Positions 1 through 6,954 are shown, numbered from the stretch's first letter. The stretch: 19,561 nt of DNA from Candidatus Woesearchaeota archaeon (GCA_013331575.1 DUGD01000066.1:1-19561); one strand, 5' to 3'. The notes: generated from the sequence alone by a model not told the origin. Numbers and translations: made by a program.

Positions 1-111
1 CCACGAGACCGAGACGGCATCAGCCCTCGGTCGTACCAATCCCTGCGGAAGCACACATCCTCCGTGGCAGCGCGAAGCGAGACGTTCAACGCCACCACAC
101 ACGACAGAACG

Positions 112-119
112 TTTATAAA
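112..119 (+). promoter_or_regulatory. TATA box for the phosphofructokinase gene
   Basis: TTTATAAA is the same box seen before many genes in this window. It predicts transcription start near 142. It lies inside the open frame that continues to the left edge, so it argues that the real coding start is downstream (GTG at 178). Confidence 0.6.
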
Positions 120-177
120 CCCTATTGCAGAGGAAAAAAGGACGCCACTTGCGAACCGAGAAGGCGAAGAGAAGACG

Positions 178-1851
178 GTGAGAGTAGTGGATCGTACTGC
201 GCGTAACAATTCCCTCTTTGAAGAACGCGTGCGAACGCTCACCCCGCCAGCATGCCATGCCTTCCTGCAAGAGGGCGTGAAAGAGAACAGAGCCCAATCA
301 GCAATACGGCCGGTCTCATTCATCCCCGCGGGGAATCTCGGCACCGACCCGAACATCAGAGTGTCATTCTCGCACCTGAATGCCGAGACACTCCAAGCGA
401 ACGGCCCGGCGCAAGCATCGACACGCACATTGCGCGTGGCAGCGCTGTTCTCCGGCGGGCCAGCAGCCGGTGGCCACAACGTCATCGCAGGTCTTGCGCA
501 CGCACTGCGAGGACATACGCTCCTCGGCGTGCGCAACGGCCCCGGCGGCCTCCTCAAAGGCGATCTTTTCGAGATCAATGACGCTGACATAACACACGCG
601 ATGAACACAGGAGGGTTCGACCTGCTCGGCACAGACAGGACGAAAATAAAAAGACCTGAGCAGCTCGCACTCGTCGCCACCGTCATCGCGGAGCATCGAT
701 TGGATGCGATAGTCATCATCGGCGGCGACGATAGCAACACGAACGCCGCCATCATCGCAGAATACCTCGCGAAAGAAAGAGTGGCGTGCAGCATCATCAG
801 CGTACCGAAGACCATGGACGGCGACGTGCAAGTCGCCGATCTCTTACCATGCCCGTTCGGCTATGACACAGCGTGCCGCATCTACGCAGAACTCGTAGGA
901 AACATCCTGCAAGACACTCCATCATCGCACAAGTACTGGCACTTCATCAAGCTCATGGGACGCACCGCAAGCCAAGTCGTCCTCGAAGTCGCGCTCCAGA
1001 CGCAACCGCCCATCGCGCTCATCAGCGAAGAGGTGCAGGCACGACAACAATCATTACGCGACATCATCGATTCCATCGCGAAGACAGTGATCGATCGCGC
1101 ATCGCGCGGCATACACTACGGCGTCGTTGTCGTCCCCGAAGGACTCCTCGAGTTCGTGCCGGAGCTGCAGGCGCTCATCGAAGAGATAGACGAGTTCTTC
1201 GGGCGCGAAGAGGAGCAGATACTCGCGATGGAGATCAAAACGAGAAGACGATACTTCGAGGATCACCTGCGGACCAAAGCGCTCTTTCAGAGCCTCCCGG
1301 ACTACATCGAAGAGATGCTCATTGCTGACAGGGATGCTCACGGCAACTTGCAAGTAGCGCAGATACCGACCGAACGGCTCCTCGCCGAGATGGTCAAGGG
1401 ACGCGTCAAAGAGCTTGCGCCGAACGAGAAGTTCGCGACCCAGACGCACAGCTTCGGCTACGAAGGACGATGCGGCGTGCCGACGCTCTTCGACGCGATG
1501 TTCTGCTACAACCTAGGCCTCACCGCAGGCAGCCTCGTAATCGCAGGGAAGACCGGTTACATGGCGGCGTTCACCGACCTCACTACGGGAGGGATACCGC
1601 TCGGGTTACCGCTCAAGAGCCTGCTCTCCGAAGAGGAGCGCGAAGGCAAGAAGGAGTACGTCATCAAAAAAGCGCTCGTACGCCTCGACTCTCCAGCATT
1701 CAAGTTCTTCGAAGCGAACCGAGAAGCCTGGGCAAAAGAGGACTGCTTCAACTCACCAGGGCCGCGGCAACTCTGGGGCCCGACCGCAAACCAGCTGCCG
1801 AAGACGGTGGTGCTCAACCAAGGGTACAAGAGCGAACGATTCGACATCTGA
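178..1851 (+). CDS. pfp: PPi-dependent phosphofructokinase (long-form PfkA family)
   Basis: Interconverts fructose 6-phosphate and fructose 1,6-bisphosphate, probably with pyrophosphate rather than ATP as donor. Residue numbers below are counted from a GTG at 64. The nucleotide loop (LFSGGPAAGGHN) is near 128-139. GGDDS at 220-224 has the second Asp associated with PPi use. PKTMDGD at 248-254 carries the catalytic Asp, and MGR at 298-300 contacts the sugar phosphate. Start choice: the frame is open to the window edge, but a TATA box at 112-119 and the family-like segment NNSLFEERV suggest GTG at 178, giving 557 residues, close to spirochaete/plant-type PPi-PFK length. GTG at 64 (595 residues) is the alternative. 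The long class with an additional C-terminal region is typical of PPi enzymes. Cytosolic glycolysis/gluconeogenesis. The donor assignment is inference from the motif; the family is sure. Confidence 0.9.
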   Translation: MRVVDRTARNNSLFEERVRTLTPPACHAFLQEGVKENRAQSAIRPVSFIPAGNLGTDPNIRVSFSHLNAETLQANGPAQASTRTLRVAALFSGGPAAGGHNVIAGLAHALRGHTLLGVRNGPGGLLKGDLFEINDADITHAMNTGGFDLLGTDRTKIKRPEQLALVATVIAEHRLDAIVIIGGDDSNTNAAIIAEYLAKERVACSIISVPKTMDGDVQVADLLPCPFGYDTACRIYAELVGNILQDTPSSHKYWHFIKLMGRTASQVVLEVALQTQPPIALISEEVQARQQSLRDIIDSIAKTVIDRASRGIHYGVVVVPEGLLEFVPELQALIEEIDEFFGREEEQILAMEIKTRRRYFEDHLRTKALFQSLPDYIEEMLIADRDAHGNLQVAQIPTERLLAEMVKGRVKELAPNEKFATQTHSFGYEGRCGVPTLFDAMFCYNLGLTAGSLVIAGKTGYMAAFTDLTTGGIPLGLPLKSLLSEEEREGKKEYVIKKALVRLDSPAFKFFEANREAWAKEDCFNSPGPRQLWGPTANQLPKTVVLNQGYKSERFDI

Positions 1852-1898
1852 GAGATTCTGAGCGAACAACAGAGGATAACTATCAGTAATAAGCTATG

Positions 1899-1996
1899 GC
1901 GCTGCCTTGGCGTAAAGCCGAGGCCCGAATTTGCGAGGCGTAAGCCGACGCAACCATGAGGGCCGAGACAATTCACTTGCGTATTCGCCGCAGCGC
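1899..1996 (+). ncRNA. Structured RNA candidate, copy 1
   Basis: Outer helix P1 pairs 1899-1905 with 1990-1996 (GCGCTGC/GCAGCGC). After a CTT bulge (1906-1908) it continues as GGCG 1909-1912 with CGCC 1986-1989. TAAA follows, then linker GCCGA, then P2 1922-1926/1960-1964 (GGCCC/GGGCC). P2 encloses hairpin TTGCG/CGCAA (1931-1935/1949-1953) and GGC-GTAA-GCC with a GNRA-type loop. GAGAC follows P2 directly, and GTAT precedes CGCC. The same core and spacing recur at 16835-16951 with compensatory changes. Strand is not proven; plus is preferred because the unpaired core is purine-rich. No clear promoter precedes it, so it may be a 3' UTR element of the phosphofructokinase transcript. The family is not recognised. 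Confidence 0.6.
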
Positions 1997-2028
1997 GGTC
2001 ACTCACATTCCCGCGCGCGTCTTCCCTA

Positions 2029-2074
2029 GAATTCCGCAGAATTCGGGAACCGCGAGTCTATGACTCGCTCGTTC
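2029..2074. repeat. Two adjacent hairpins in non-coding DNA
   Basis: GAATTC-CGCA-GAATTC (2029-2044) can fold with a 6-bp stem. GCGAGTC-TAT-GACTCGC (2052-2068) forms a perfect 7-bp stem, extended by GAAC 2047-2050 with GTTC 2071-2074 across a small internal loop. No reading frame fits this stretch. They could be part of a longer non-coding transcript or of the 3' end of the upstream gene. Confidence 0.5.
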
Positions 2075-2104
2075 TACGAAGCCGCAGCGCAGTGGAACGA
2101 ACCG

Positions 2105-2263
2105 AACGATGAGAAGTAGTTGACGACTAATCTTGCCGCAGCACAAACGACGAACGAGAAGATGCAGTTGACGACTATACAATCCAATCATACCCGCCAC
2201 AGCATCCGTAGTCAAGCGATACCATATCAACAACGACGAACAAGAAGTAGTAGTTGACGACTA
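2105..2263. repeat. Three copies of a TTGACGACTA-ended repeat
   Basis: Copies end at 2129, 2177 and 2263. The second (2147-2177) and third (2233-2263) are both 31 nt: ACGACGAAC, then AGAAG, then AGTTGACGACTA with few mismatches. The first (about 2105-2129) is a shortened form. The end has weak dyad symmetry (TAGT-TGACG-ACTA). Spacings are 48 and 86 nt, so it is not a CRISPR. The remaining non-coding bases from 1852 to 2310 hold nothing else I can name. Confidence 0.6.
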
Positions 2264-2310
2264 GAGAAACACATATGCGTTGTATCGGGTAGACGTATCA
2301 ATCACTGATG

Positions 2311-2345
2311 AGACGAAGAAGAAAAGAAACAGAAAGAAAAAAGAG
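2311..2345 (-). terminator. Poly-T terminator after the secreted-protein gene
   Basis: On the minus strand a T-rich, pyrimidine-only tract follows the stop at 2352, matching intrinsic archaeal termination, which needs T tracts rather than hairpins. Confidence 0.55.
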
Positions 2346-2351
2346 AACGGT

Positions 2352-3407
2352 CTACCACAATCGCTGCGCGACAAGCCTATCGCGGACCTCAGGATAGATC
2401 ATGCCATCATAGATAGCCTCGAAGAGCCCCGGCGTCTTGCGGAAATTACCCTGCTCATTCTGCCAATAGCTACGCACCGCATCCTCACGGTCCAGCGCGT
2501 TGATAACGACCGCTTGATCGAGCCGCGTGAAGTCACGGCAAGGGACGTACGGCCGTTCATCGCAACCAGCATTATCATCGCGTAGCACGGTGAACTCAAG
2601 GCCGTTACGGCGTTCACGCGTCAACTCGACACGGATAGTGCGGTCGGGGCCATTCTTGAAGTACGAGACATCTGCCGAGTCATACCCGGGCGGTGGCGGA
2701 ATGGCGAAACTCTCCACAACAGAAAGCGGCGTCGCGAAGTTACGATATGCGTACGGCGCATCCCAGGCCCACGACCCCCACCAACCATACGTTCCAAAGA
2801 GCGGTGCTCCCCAACGCGCATGGTGTCGCCAATCCCAATACGGCCTATTATGCGGCGTACCAGGACGATTGTGGTCACCACGTGGCCTCGCCGGAATAAA
2901 GACGGAAGGGCGACGATCGCGCGGACGATAATTATTGTTATGCCCCGGTCCCGGATCAGGTAATTGATCCCGCGGTCCGGCACGAGGACCATCGCGTGGT
3001 CGCGCATCACGAGGCGATACCCCTCTTGGCGGTGCAGGATTATGCTGCGGCTCATGCCGTGGAGCATCCACACGAGGCGGGTTAGCGCGCTGCGGGGCAG
3101 GTTGATACCGCGGTTCGGAGCGCGGTGCGTCTACGCGCCGCGGCGCTTCGGCACGCGATGGCGCAGGCCTGCTCTCGGAGCGAAGCGGTTGAGCGGGCTG
3201 ATAAGACCGTGGTGCCTCCATACGTTGCGGAGCGGGTTGGTACGCGGGCATTGACGGCGGTCGCGGCGCGTCAGAACGCGTCTCTGCCGCACGCGGCGCA
3301 TCGCCGCGGCGTTCTCCGCTTGCAGGCATGCCAGCGACGTTCGATGATGCGAGCAGTGCGCTGCTTATGAGAATCGGTTTCCACCACTTACGTAAGGGTT
3401 CATACAT
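2352..3407 (-). CDS. Secreted Pro/Arg-rich low-complexity protein
   Basis: 351 residues. Residues 1-30 look like a Sec signal peptide (basic KWWK, then a hydrophobic stretch ending near VAGMPASGE). Residues ~35-165 are a Pro/Arg/Ala-rich region with degenerate repeats such as EAPR, VDAPR and YQPAPQR, probably disordered. A Trp/Gly/Tyr-rich patch (WDWRHHARWG, YGWWGSWAW) follows, then a globular-looking C-terminal part of ~130 residues with two Cys about eight apart (CDERPYVPC), possibly a disulfide. Start chosen at ATG 3407 because GAGGTGAG lies just upstream and a TATA box at 3445-3455 fits; a TTG six codons upstream is less likely. Likely extracellular or cell-surface. I do not recognise a family. 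It has its own promoter and terminator, so it is probably monocistronic. Confidence 0.75.
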   Translation of the reverse strand: MYEPLRKWWKPILISSALLASSNVAGMPASGERRGDAPRAAETRSDAPRPPSMPAYQPAPQRMEAPRSYQPAQPLRSESRPAPSRAEAPRRVDAPRSEPRYQPAPQRANPPRVDAPRHEPQHNPAPPRGVSPRDARPRDGPRAGPRDQLPDPGPGHNNNYRPRDRRPSVFIPARPRGDHNRPGTPHNRPYWDWRHHARWGAPLFGTYGWWGSWAWDAPYAYRNFATPLSVVESFAIPPPPGYDSADVSYFKNGPDRTIRVELTRERRNGLEFTVLRDDNAGCDERPYVPCRDFTRLDQAVVINALDREDAVRSYWQNEQGNFRKTPGLFEAIYDGMIYPEVRDRLVAQRLW

Positions 3408-3444
3408 GGGACTCACCTCACCCAAAAGAACAATGATACCATCA

Positions 3445-3455
3445 CCTATAAACTT
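3445..3455 (-). promoter_or_regulatory. TATA box for the secreted-protein gene
   Basis: Minus strand reads AAGTTTATAGG, predicting transcription start near 3425 and a leader of about 18 nt that carries the GAGGTGAG ribosome site. One copy of the 26-bp direct repeat starts 2 bp upstream. Confidence 0.6.
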
Positions 3456-3456
3456 T

Positions 3457-3482
3457 GTGGAGAATCTATCACTAAACGGGAA
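3457..3482. repeat. 26-bp direct repeat, copy A
   Basis: Identical to 4248-4273. It begins GTGGAGAATC and ends ACTAAACGGGAA. It abuts the promoter of the secreted-protein gene. The two copies bracket a segment holding one gene. Confidence 0.85.
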
Positions 3483-3526
3483 TCACAGGCAGAGAGAATG
3501 GGAGATACATATCAATCCCATACCAT

Positions 3527-3558
3527 AAACAAAAAAAGAATAAAGGGAAAACAAAGGA
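3527..3558 (-). terminator. Poly-T terminator
   Basis: Minus strand has a T7 run (3531-3537) within a pyrimidine-rich tract just after the stop at 3561. Confidence 0.5.
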
Positions 3559-3560
3559 CA

Positions 3561-3968
3561 TTACGTTCTTGTAACGGTTTTCTTGCCAAAGAGCTTACCG
3601 GGTTCGTGATAGGTGATATCGAGTGAACCGCAAGCAAAAATCATATTATGTCGCGTAACTGTACGCGTTTCTCGCACAAGTGCACCATCTGGAGTGTAGA
3701 CACGCTGACCATGCCCGACCTGCTCCATTTGCAACGCAGAATAGGCGCTCCTGCTAACATCGGCAAAATACTTGTTCTTAACTACAACCGTATCATCGTT
3801 CATGCCATACGTTGATTCTATATCGAATGGCTCTCTGATGCCCACATCGCGCCACATACCGTGCTCCGTTCGGGTCGCGCCTTCGTGGGCCATTCGCATC
3901 TCATCAGCAGTCAATTTGACACCGATCATCTCTTGTGCACGTAATCTCAGGTTTTCAAGTAAACTCAT
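3561..3968 (-). CDS. Uncharacterised 135-residue protein
   Basis: The protein begins MSLLENLRLRAQEMIG and ends GKLFGKKTVTRT. It has no signal peptide or membrane segment and looks soluble, with an amphipathic N-terminus and a likely beta-rich C-terminal half (VVVKNKYFAD, RVYTPDGALVRETRTVTRHN, LDITYHEPG). I do not recognise it. The frame stays open upstream to 4064, but ATG at 3968 is chosen because GAGGTG lies 5 nt before it and a perfect TATA box sits at 4006-4013, inside that longer frame. The gene lies alone between two copies of a 26-bp direct repeat, with its own promoter and poly-T terminator, so it may be a recently inserted cassette. Confidence 0.75.
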   Translation of the reverse strand: MSLLENLRLRAQEMIGVKLTADEMRMAHEGATRTEHGMWRDVGIREPFDIESTYGMNDDTVVVKNKYFADVSRSAYSALQMEQVGHGQRVYTPDGALVRETRTVTRHNMIFACGSLDITYHEPGKLFGKKTVTRT

Positions 3969-4005
3969 AATTACACCTCTATTAACCACTAGTAAGTAGT
4001 ACTTA

Positions 4006-4013
4006 TTTATAAA
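4006..4013 (-). promoter_or_regulatory. TATA box for the 135-residue protein gene
   Basis: TTTATAAA within minus-strand CCTTTATAAATAAG. Predicted start near 3983, then GAGGTG (3974-3979) and ATG 3968. The 268 bases from 4065 to 4332 hold no gene; they contain the second direct repeat and an 11-bp tandem duplication GAGAAGATACG (4180-4190, 4195-4205). Confidence 0.7.
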
Positions 4014-4247
4014 GGTTTGCACGCACCACAACTGCCGACACGCACAAAAAGAACTCAACGACAAGGATACGACAGTCTGAGCGTGTTCAAACCTACAACA
4101 TAGAGCGAATTGCTACGCACAAAAGCGACTAATTCACCAGCAGTATACCTGCATTGAGAATCGTCGCGAAACTCACCTAGAGAAGATACGGCATGAGAAG
4201 ATACGCTGCAACTCTTGATTGTCTATGAAATAGAACGATAGCGAGAA

Positions 4248-4273
4248 GTGGAGAATCTATCACTAAACGGGAA
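4248..4273. repeat. 26-bp direct repeat, copy B
   Basis: Perfect match to 3457-3482, same orientation, 791 bp apart. It lies in non-coding DNA between the unknown gene's upstream region and the end of the methyltransferase-like gene. Confidence 0.85.
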
Positions 4274-4332
4274 CATTGAACTATGACACTCTACTACGAA
4301 TGTGCCAAGAAAGAAGAGCGCAACACACTATT

Positions 4333-5055
4333 TCAACGAGCGACATCCGTTATGACGAGCCAACGCTCCTTGTCCTGAATGCCGTTGGTAGGAGAGGGTG
4401 TTGTTCCATTGAATCGGGCAGAGAGCCGTCGCAATGCTTTATACGCGAAATAATCCGGTTCAGTAATACCATTCGCGGAGAAGAACTCACTCTTGTATTG
4501 TGCTATAACAGTCAGTTTCGCACGCGGTATGACTGCCGACCATGCATCGACAGTTCTATCTAACGCGGAAGATAGAAACGGACGTTTTTTGTTCCAAAAC
4601 AGCGTTGTCTTCGATGGTGGACTCGCATAGTGATCAGTGAAGAACTCTGCGAAATCATCGCCCTTCAACGTCGTTCCTATTATCATATCATCAAGCGGGT
4701 GGTTCGCCACAATAGCATCATATCTTTGAGGTAATGAGGCATTTTCCAGCGTAGCCATGACTGGATGGATCGTAGCATCAGGAAGAAGAACACTATACGC
4801 CGCACACGTTTTTTCAAGAGAATCTTTATGCGGTTCAACAACATACATCGTTCCAGCCCACCCAATTTGGCGCAGGCCGCGGCCTATCTTATCCGTGCCT
4901 CCCGGCGCGACCTCGACAATGACTCCATCTTTCTTGAAATCGAGCGATTGGAGCACCCGTGCCCAGATATCACCTATGTAGGCATTCCAGTAATCTTTTT
5001 GCTCAGACGTAGAACCGGCATTCGATCCTCGCAAGTAAGTCAGCGGTGCCATCAT
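4333..5055 (-). CDS. Class I SAM methyltransferase-like protein
   Basis: 240 residues with a Rossmann-type methyltransferase core. Motif I is IVEVAPGGTDKIG (46-58). The acidic end of strand 2 is VVEPHKD (72-78; E74 would bind the ribose hydroxyls). YDAIVANHPLDD (112-123) sits at motif IV, where many N- or nucleic-acid methylases have NPP[YF]; NHPLDD is unusual. The segment KTTLFWNKKRPFL and the C-terminal AYKALRRLSARFNG region are not recognised. Substrate unknown. A start at ATG 5055 (or the adjacent ATG 5052) fits a TATA box at 5085-5092 with a leader of under 10 nt. No clear neighbour function. It could also be an inactive SAM-fold protein. Confidence 0.7.
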   Translation of the reverse strand: MMAPLTYLRGSNAGSTSEQKDYWNAYIGDIWARVLQSLDFKKDGVIVEVAPGGTDKIGRGLRQIGWAGTMYVVEPHKDSLEKTCAAYSVLLPDATIHPVMATLENASLPQRYDAIVANHPLDDMIIGTTLKGDDFAEFFTDHYASPPSKTTLFWNKKRPFLSSALDRTVDAWSAVIPRAKLTVIAQYKSEFFSANGITEPDYFAYKALRRLSARFNGTTPSPTNGIQDKERWLVITDVAR

Positions 5056-5084
5056 GCATTCAGCACAGCAGGTAAACTCAACAG

Positions 5085-5092
5085 TTTAAATA
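5085..5092 (-). promoter_or_regulatory. TATA box for the methyltransferase-like gene
   Basis: Minus strand TATTTAAA, about 30 nt before ATG 5055. The 163 bases from 5056 to 5218 otherwise hold no recognisable feature, and no clear poly-T tract follows hpt. Confidence 0.55.
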
Positions 5093-5218
5093 TTCTTTGC
5101 TAAATCACCACTCATAAGGGGTAATTATTACCTGGCAAGGACATCCACGAGACAGCGACAACTCAAGAACACACTTCGCCATACAGCTTCCAAGTATGGT
5201 CGCATCTCGCAACATCGC

Positions 5219-5764
5219 TCATCGATAGATGCAGATGTCGCGCAGGTCACGGTACTGCCCATTGAAATCGAGGCCGTACCCAATAACAAAGAGGTCGTCA
5301 ACAGTGAACGCGCAGAAATCGGGCCGGAGGCCACGAAGGCCGTCAAGACGCCTGCTCGGCTTGTCGAGGAGCGAGCAGATACGCACCGATGACGCGCCAG
5401 CATGCCGCAGTTGTTCGGTTACCGCCGCCATCGTGCGCCCTGTATCAATTATGTCCTCGATGACGAGCACATCCGCGCCTCGGATCTCTCCATCGACGCC
5501 GCTCACCTGCACCACCCCTGTGCTGCTCGTACCGACATAACTCTTAGCAGTGATATCATAATTAACCACGTCGGCGCCTCTGTTTGCTAGCCGCTCTCGC
5601 AAGTCCCTTGAGAAATAGGATGCGCCCTCTAACACAGTCAGACTGGTGATCTTTTTTCCGGAGTACTGTGTCGCGATGTCCGCGGCGAGTTCATTGATCC
5701 TCTGCCGGATCACATCCTCGCCTAGCAATACTGGGAACTTCGCAGAAGGAAGAGGCAATATCAT
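5219..5764 (-). CDS. hpt: Hypoxanthine(-guanine) phosphoribosyltransferase
   Basis: Salvages hypoxanthine/guanine with PRPP to IMP/GMP in the cytosol. 181 residues, normal for the bacterial-type Hpt family. The PRPP motif VLVIEDIIDTGRTM is at 99-112 with the paired acidic residues E103-D104 and D107. LLDKPSRR, the base-binding Lys region, follows. The C-terminal block DDLFVIGYGLDFNGQYRDL is the conserved closing motif. Start: ATG 5764 overlaps the TGA of the upstream gene as ATGA, implying translational coupling; a GTG two codons earlier is possible. No promoter of its own is seen, so it is probably transcribed from the tRNA-Gly promoter at 6211. Bacterial-like sequence style suggests an old transfer, but this is inference. 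Confidence 0.93.
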   Translation of the reverse strand: MILPLPSAKFPVLLGEDVIRQRINELAADIATQYSGKKITSLTVLEGASYFSRDLRERLANRGADVVNYDITAKSYVGTSSTGVVQVSGVDGEIRGADVLVIEDIIDTGRTMAAVTEQLRHAGASSVRICSLLDKPSRRLDGLRGLRPDFCAFTVDDLFVIGYGLDFNGQYRDLRDICIYR

Positions 5765-6096
5765 TCGCACTCACCATCGCTGTGCGGCATCGTCCGTGCA
5801 TAGTTCCAATTCAGCTTGTGGCACAGCCTCAATTTCGGACCGCCGTCGTTGGCAGTAATTTCGTAAACCACAGATTCAACACACTCAGTTTTTGTTGTCG
5901 CTAATCGATAAACATGATGATAGATAACCCCTCGTCCGACCACGTCAGTGAGGACTTCAGGATATTCAACCCTTGCCATCCCTTCAGAGGAAGCTATATT
6001 TAGAAGAATTCCTTCTCCCCAGCAACCCCTGCCATGCTCGATACGACGCCGTTCTGTGCTCCGCACAATGCCGCAGATAGTGATATCTTTTGGCAT
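5761..6096 (-). CDS. Uncharacterised 111-residue protein between tRNA-Gly and hpt
   Basis: Begins MPKDITICGIVRSTERRR and has a Cys at both ends of a mixed alpha/beta-looking sequence (HGRGCWGEG in the first part, LCHKLNWN and GECE at the end). No membrane segment. Not recognised. ATG 6096 has GGAAGAG about 6 nt upstream; ATG 6111 is in frame and starts 1 nt after the tRNA discriminator base. The stop overlaps the hpt start (ATGA). Because no TATA box fits between the tRNA and this gene, it is probably read as a tRNA-mRNA transcript. Confidence 0.65.
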   Translation of the reverse strand: MPKDITICGIVRSTERRRIEHGRGCWGEGILLNIASSEGMARVEYPEVLTDVVGRGVIYHHVYRLATTKTECVESVVYEITANDGGPKLRLCHKLNWNYARTMPHSDGECE

Positions 6097-6112
6097 TTTT
6101 GTCTCTTCCATA

Positions 6113-6183
6113 TACGGCTGCCGGGGTTCGAACCCGGGACATAAGCTTGGGAAGCTCAGATGTTACCACTACACTACAGCCGT
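6113..6183 (-). tRNA. tRNA-Gly (anticodon CCC)
   Basis: The full cloverleaf is visible. Acceptor ACGGCTG pairs with CAGCCGT. D-stem is GTGT/ACAT. Anticodon stem TGAGC/GCTTA holds loop TTCCCAA with anticodon CCC. T-stem CCGGG/CCCGG has loop TTCGAAC. Discriminator A; CCA is not encoded. No intron. The first pair is A-T. Upstream TATA-like box at 6211-6217. Confidence 0.93.
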
Positions 6184-6210
6184 GCGTTCTTCAGTCAACG
6201 CGAGGAGTTT

Positions 6211-6217
6211 CTTAAAG
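6211..6217 (-). promoter_or_regulatory. TATA-like box for tRNA-Gly transcription unit
   Basis: Minus strand ACCTTTAAGAAA; its centre is about 26 nt before a start near 6188, just ahead of the tRNA 5' end at 6183. It probably also serves the small gene and hpt. Confidence 0.55.
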
Positions 6218-6308
6218 GTTTCTGCAAACCACCACGCAACGGTTCCTGCTGCGGCGAGAGTGGTATTGTCGAAGGCGATGTAATCTCCGAGTTATGGGAA
6301 CGCAATGT

Positions 6309-6341
6309 ACGACGCTAAAGCCCCGCCAAGGCGGCAGTCGT
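6309..6341. other. GC-rich hairpin between tRNA-Gly and lemA
   Basis: ACGAC (6309-6313) pairs with GTCGT (6337-6341), enclosing CCGCC-AA-GGCGG (6323-6334). It follows the poly-T tract after lemA on the minus strand. The inner motif GCCCCGCCARGGCGG recurs at 12891-12905. Confidence 0.45.
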
Positions 6342-6357
6342 CACGATAGGGAATGGC

Positions 6358-6386
6358 AAAGAAAAAGAAAAGTAAAAACGGAAAAA
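6358..6386 (-). terminator. Poly-T terminator after lemA
   Basis: Minus strand after the stop has several T4-T5 runs separated by single C/A/G bases, a typical archaeal T-tract terminator. Confidence 0.6.
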
Positions 6387-6387
6387 T

Positions 6388-6954
6388 TCAGAACTCGACC
6401 TTGACGTCTTTCTTGTCCGCTTCGGACACCTTGAACATCTCGGCAGGGGTGAGTTTCATCCATCCGGCGATGATCATGTCCGGGAAGCTCTGCTGCTTGA
6501 TGTTGAAGTTGTTGACGCTGTCGTTGTAGAACTCACGGCGGTCCGCAAGCTCGTTCTCGATGCTGCTGATGCGCGTCTGGAGCTGCGCGAAGCTCTCGTT
6601 CGCCTTCAGGTTCGGGTAGTTCTCCGCGACCGCGAAGATGGTCTTGAGCGCGGCGCTTATCTGGCCGTCCGCTTTCGCTTTCGCGTCGTTGGTCTTCGCC
6701 GAGAGGAGCGCGGTGCGGGCCTTGGTGAGCTCTTCAAGCACCGTCTTCTCATGCTTCAAGTATCCTTTGACCGACGCGATGAGTTTCGGCAGTTCGTCCG
6801 AACGCTGCTTGAGCAGCACGTCGATATTCGCCCACGATTTCTGGATGTTGTTGCGCAATTGCACGAAACCGTTGTAGATGCCGATGCCGTAGCCGATGAT
6901 GGCGATCGCCACCAGGAGCACGGCGAGCACGACGATGATCAATATCCCTAACAT
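6388..6954 (-). CDS. lemA: LemA family membrane protein
   Basis: 188 residues. One N-terminal transmembrane helix (LGILIIVVLAVLLVAIAIIGYG, ~2-23) is followed by a long helical domain. Family hallmarks are visible: QLRNNIQKSWANIDVLLKQR, RSDELPKLIASVKGY, NYPNLKANESFAQLQTRI, and YNDSVNNFNIKQQSFPDMI. Full length for LemA. Function in bacteria and archaea is not settled; it is often paired with membrane partners. Start at ATG 6954 is preferred because GAGGTG lies just before it; a GTG four codons upstream overlaps that site. It is 77 nt downstream of the GIDE-domain gene on the same strand, with no strong TATA box between, so the two are probably one operon. Confidence 0.92.
   Translation of the reverse strand: MLGILIIVVLAVLLVAIAIIGYGIGIYNGFVQLRNNIQKSWANIDVLLKQRSDELPKLIASVKGYLKHEKTVLEELTKARTALLSAKTNDAKAKADGQISAALKTIFAVAENYPNLKANESFAQLQTRISSIENELADRREFYNDSVNNFNIKQQSFPDMIIAGWMKLTPAEMFKVSEADKKDVKVEF

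Noticed and set aside
364..831. Minus-strand open frame inside the phosphofructokinase gene
   Set aside because: Lies over the conserved active-site region of the real gene; Cys-rich noise from reverse codons.
2105..2263. CRISPR array
   Set aside because: Only three repeats, one partial, with gaps of unequal length and mismatched copies; no cas genes.
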